6,859 nucleotides of DNA, from NCBI GenBank assembly GCA_947594085.1, contig CANQEB010000129.1:1-6859 (forward strand). The letters run 5' to 3'. The translations under genes and the position numbers were made by a program. This DNA comes from an uncultured Lachnospiraceae bacterium (GTDB lineage: Bacteria; Bacillota; Clostridia; Lachnospirales; Lachnospiraceae). Shown piece after piece: positions 5,126 through 6,859 of this stretch. The notes under the pieces were generated by a model. It ran no database searches. It saw nothing but the letters and a program-made list of their open reading frames with translations, and had not been told where the DNA came from. The first letter of the stretch is position 1. Every line of letters starts with the position of its first letter.

Positions 5126-6859
5126 ATGGCGAAGAGCAACACATACGACGCGAGCAGCATTTCTGTGCTGGAGGGTCTTGAGGCGGTCAGAAAGCGCCCG
5201 GGCATGTACATCGGGAGTGTCTCGCGCAAGGGTTTGAATCATCTGATCTACGAGATTGTGGACAACGCGGTAGATGAACATTTGGCAGGATTTTGCGACC
5301 GGATCGATGTGTATCTGGAGAAGGATGGCTCGGCAACGGTCGAGGACAATGGGCGTGGTATTCCGGTCGGGATGCACGAGAAAGGCATGCCTGCGGAGCG
5401 GCTGGTCTTCACGACGCTGCATGCGGGCGGCAAATTTGACGATACGTCTTACAAGACGAGTGGCGGTCTGCACGGCGTGGGTTCCTCCGTCGTGAACGCG
5501 CTGTCGATTTGGCTGGACGTAGAGGTCATGCTGGGCGGCAAGATCCATCACGACCGCTATGAGCGCGGTGTCCCGACACAGAAGCTTGTGAACGGATTGC
5601 TTCCGGTCATCGGGAAGACTCAGAAGACTGGCACGCGGGTCTGCTTTCTGCCGGATCCGGAGATTTTTGAGAAGACGCGCTTCTCAGCGACGGAGCTCAA
5701 GAGCCGCCTGCACGAGACTGCCTACCTGAACCCGCAGCTGACGATTTATTTTGAGGATCGACGCGGGGAGAGCACAGAGCAGATCACATTCCACGAGCCG
5801 GACGGAATCGTCGGCTTCGTGCGCGAGCTGAATGAGACTTCGGAGGCGATCTGTGATCCGGTCTACTTCAAGGGTGAGGCAGACGGAATTCAGGTCGAGG
5901 CGGCATTCCAGTACGTGAACGAGTTCCACGAGAATGTGCTTGGTTTCTGCAACAATATCTACAATGCCGAGGGTGGCACGCACCTGACCGGCTTCAAGAC
6001 GACGTTCACGACGGTGCTGAACGCTTACGCCAGACAGATCGGCGTGCTCAAGGAGAAGGATATCAATTTCACGGGCGCGGACATTCGAAACGGCATGACG
6101 GCCGTCGTGTCGATCAAGCACCCGGATCCCCGCTTTGAGGGGCAGACGAAGACGAAGCTCGACAACCAGGACGCGGCGCGCGCGGTCGGCAAGGTGACCG
6201 GCGAGGAGATCGTTCTGTATTTCGACAAGCACTTAGATGCGCTTAAGAGCATTCTTTCCTGTGCGGAGAAGGCGGCGAAGATCCGCAAGACCGAGGAGCG
6301 CGCGAAGACAAACCTGCTCTCGAAGCAGAAATATTCTTTTGACAGCAACGGCAAGCTCGCGAACTGCGAGAGCCGCGACAGCAGTAAGTGTGAGATCTTC
6401 ATCGTGGAGGGTGATTCGGCCGGCGGCTCCGCCAAGACGGCGCGCGACCGTGATTACCAGGCGATCCTGCCGATTCGCGGCAAGATCCTCAACGTGGAGA
6501 AGGCCAGCATCGACAAGGTGCTCGCGAACGCCGAGATCAAGACAATGATCAACGCGTTCGGCTGTGGCTTCTCGGAAGGCTATGGGAATGACTTTGACAT
6601 CACGAAGCTGCGCTACGACAAGATCATCATCATGGCGGATGCCGACGTCGACGGTGCGCACATCAGCACGCTGCTTTTGACGCTGTTCTACCGCTTCATG
6701 CCGGAGCTGATCTATGAGGGACACGTCTACATTGCGATGCCCCCGCTGTACAAAGTGATTCCGGCGAAAGGCAAGGAGCAGTATCTGTATGACGACAAGG
6801 CGCTCGAGCAGTACCGGAAAACGCACAAGGGTTCTTTTACGCTGCAGCGCTACAAGGGG
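5126..6859 (+). CDS. parE: Type IIA topoisomerase subunit B, probably ParE (3' end outside window)
   Basis: ATPase subunit of topoisomerase IV or gyrase; with ParC/GyrA it passes duplex DNA through a double-strand break to decatenate or supercoil. 578 codons are present of an expected 640 or so. The GHKL ATPase shows YEIVDNAVDEH (base E43, Mg-binding N47), EDNGRGIP (D74) and GGLHGVG (113-119). The transducer has the QTKTK loop (K342). TOPRIM has EGDSAGG (E428) and MADADVDGAH (D505, D507, D509). The frame is open to the last base, ending in LQRYKG. ATG 5126 has AAGGGA 8 nt upstream. GyrB and ParE are hard to separate by eye: NCESRDSSKCEIF is GyrB-like, but the setting beside topB, away from dnaA/recF, favours the second paralogue, ParE. 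The large insertion of enterobacterial GyrB is absent. Third gene of the probable operon; a parC/gyrA-like gene should follow. Confidence 0.9.
   Translation, partial: MAKSNTYDASSISVLEGLEAVRKRPGMYIGSVSRKGLNHLIYEIVDNAVDEHLAGFCDRIDVYLEKDGSATVEDNGRGIPVGMHEKGMPAERLVFTTLHAGGKFDDTSYKTSGGLHGVGSSVVNALSIWLDVEVMLGGKIHHDRYERGVPTQKLVNGLLPVIGKTQKTGTRVCFLPDPEIFEKTRFSATELKSRLHETAYLNPQLTIYFEDRRGESTEQITFHEPDGIVGFVRELNETSEAICDPVYFKGEADGIQVEAAFQYVNEFHENVLGFCNNIYNAEGGTHLTGFKTTFTTVLNAYARQIGVLKEKDINFTGADIRNGMTAVVSIKHPDPRFEGQTKTKLDNQDAARAVGKVTGEEIVLYFDKHLDALKSILSCAEKAAKIRKTEERAKTNLLSKQKYSFDSNGKLANCESRDSSKCEIFIVEGDSAGGSAKTARDRDYQAILPIRGKILNVEKASIDKVLANAEIKTMINAFGCGFSEGYGNDFDITKLRYDKIIIMADADVDGAHISTLLLTLFYRFMPELIYEGHVYIAMPPLYKVIPAKGKEQYLYDDKALEQYRKTHKGSFTLQRYKG

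Noticed and set aside
4252..5229. Long minus-strand ORF (325 codons) opposite the acyltransferase
   Set aside because: It spans the ends of topB, the whole acyltransferase and the start of parE, with Arg/His/Leu-rich non-family sequence; a shadow of the + strand genes.

Overview
The window looks like a chromosomal segment from a fairly GC-rich member of the Clostridia, most likely Lachnospiraceae. This is inferred from the protein flavour (archaeal/fungal-type Asd, Firmicutes-type TopB, a second GyrB/ParE-like subunit), the strong purine-rich ribosome binding sites, the AT-rich sigma-A-like promoters in otherwise GC-rich DNA, and the gene order. No taxonomic search was possible. All supported genes are on the + strand. 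No mobile element, CRISPR array, tRNA or rRNA is visible.

Layout. Positions 2-448 hold the C-terminal third of argininosuccinate lyase (argH), cut by the left edge. A 350-bp gene-free stretch (449-798) follows. It contains a good sigma-A-type promoter (575-603), two TGTAC/GTACA palindromes placed around it, and a leader of about 190 nt with a bulged hairpin and a doubtful 50-codon ORF that runs into the next gene. Positions 799-1884 are asd, aspartate-semialdehyde dehydrogenase. The asd-topB gap (1885-2023) is compact: a promoter with a perfect TATAAT is overlapped by an 18-bp stem-loop that probably terminates asd, and the 3' arm of that stem can instead pair with a third downstream arm.

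Three closely spaced genes then form a likely operon: topB (2024-4372, DNA topoisomerase III), a left-handed beta-helix acyltransferase related to the C-terminal domain of GlmU (4438-5103), and the first 578 codons of a type IIA topoisomerase ATPase subunit (5126-6859, probably parE), cut by the right edge just before the end of its conserved QRYKG motif. A parC/gyrA-like gene would be expected next, but it is outside the window.

Functionally, the left part belongs to amino-acid biosynthesis (arginine; the Lys/Thr/Met/diaminopimelate branch). The right part handles DNA topology: TopB is a type IA enzyme that acts on single-stranded or linked DNA, and ParE powers type IIA strand passage and decatenation. 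The acyltransferase between them is the functional outlier. The protein-coding content is ordinary housekeeping. The parts most worth a second look are the two intergenic control regions and the low-complexity insertions in TopB.
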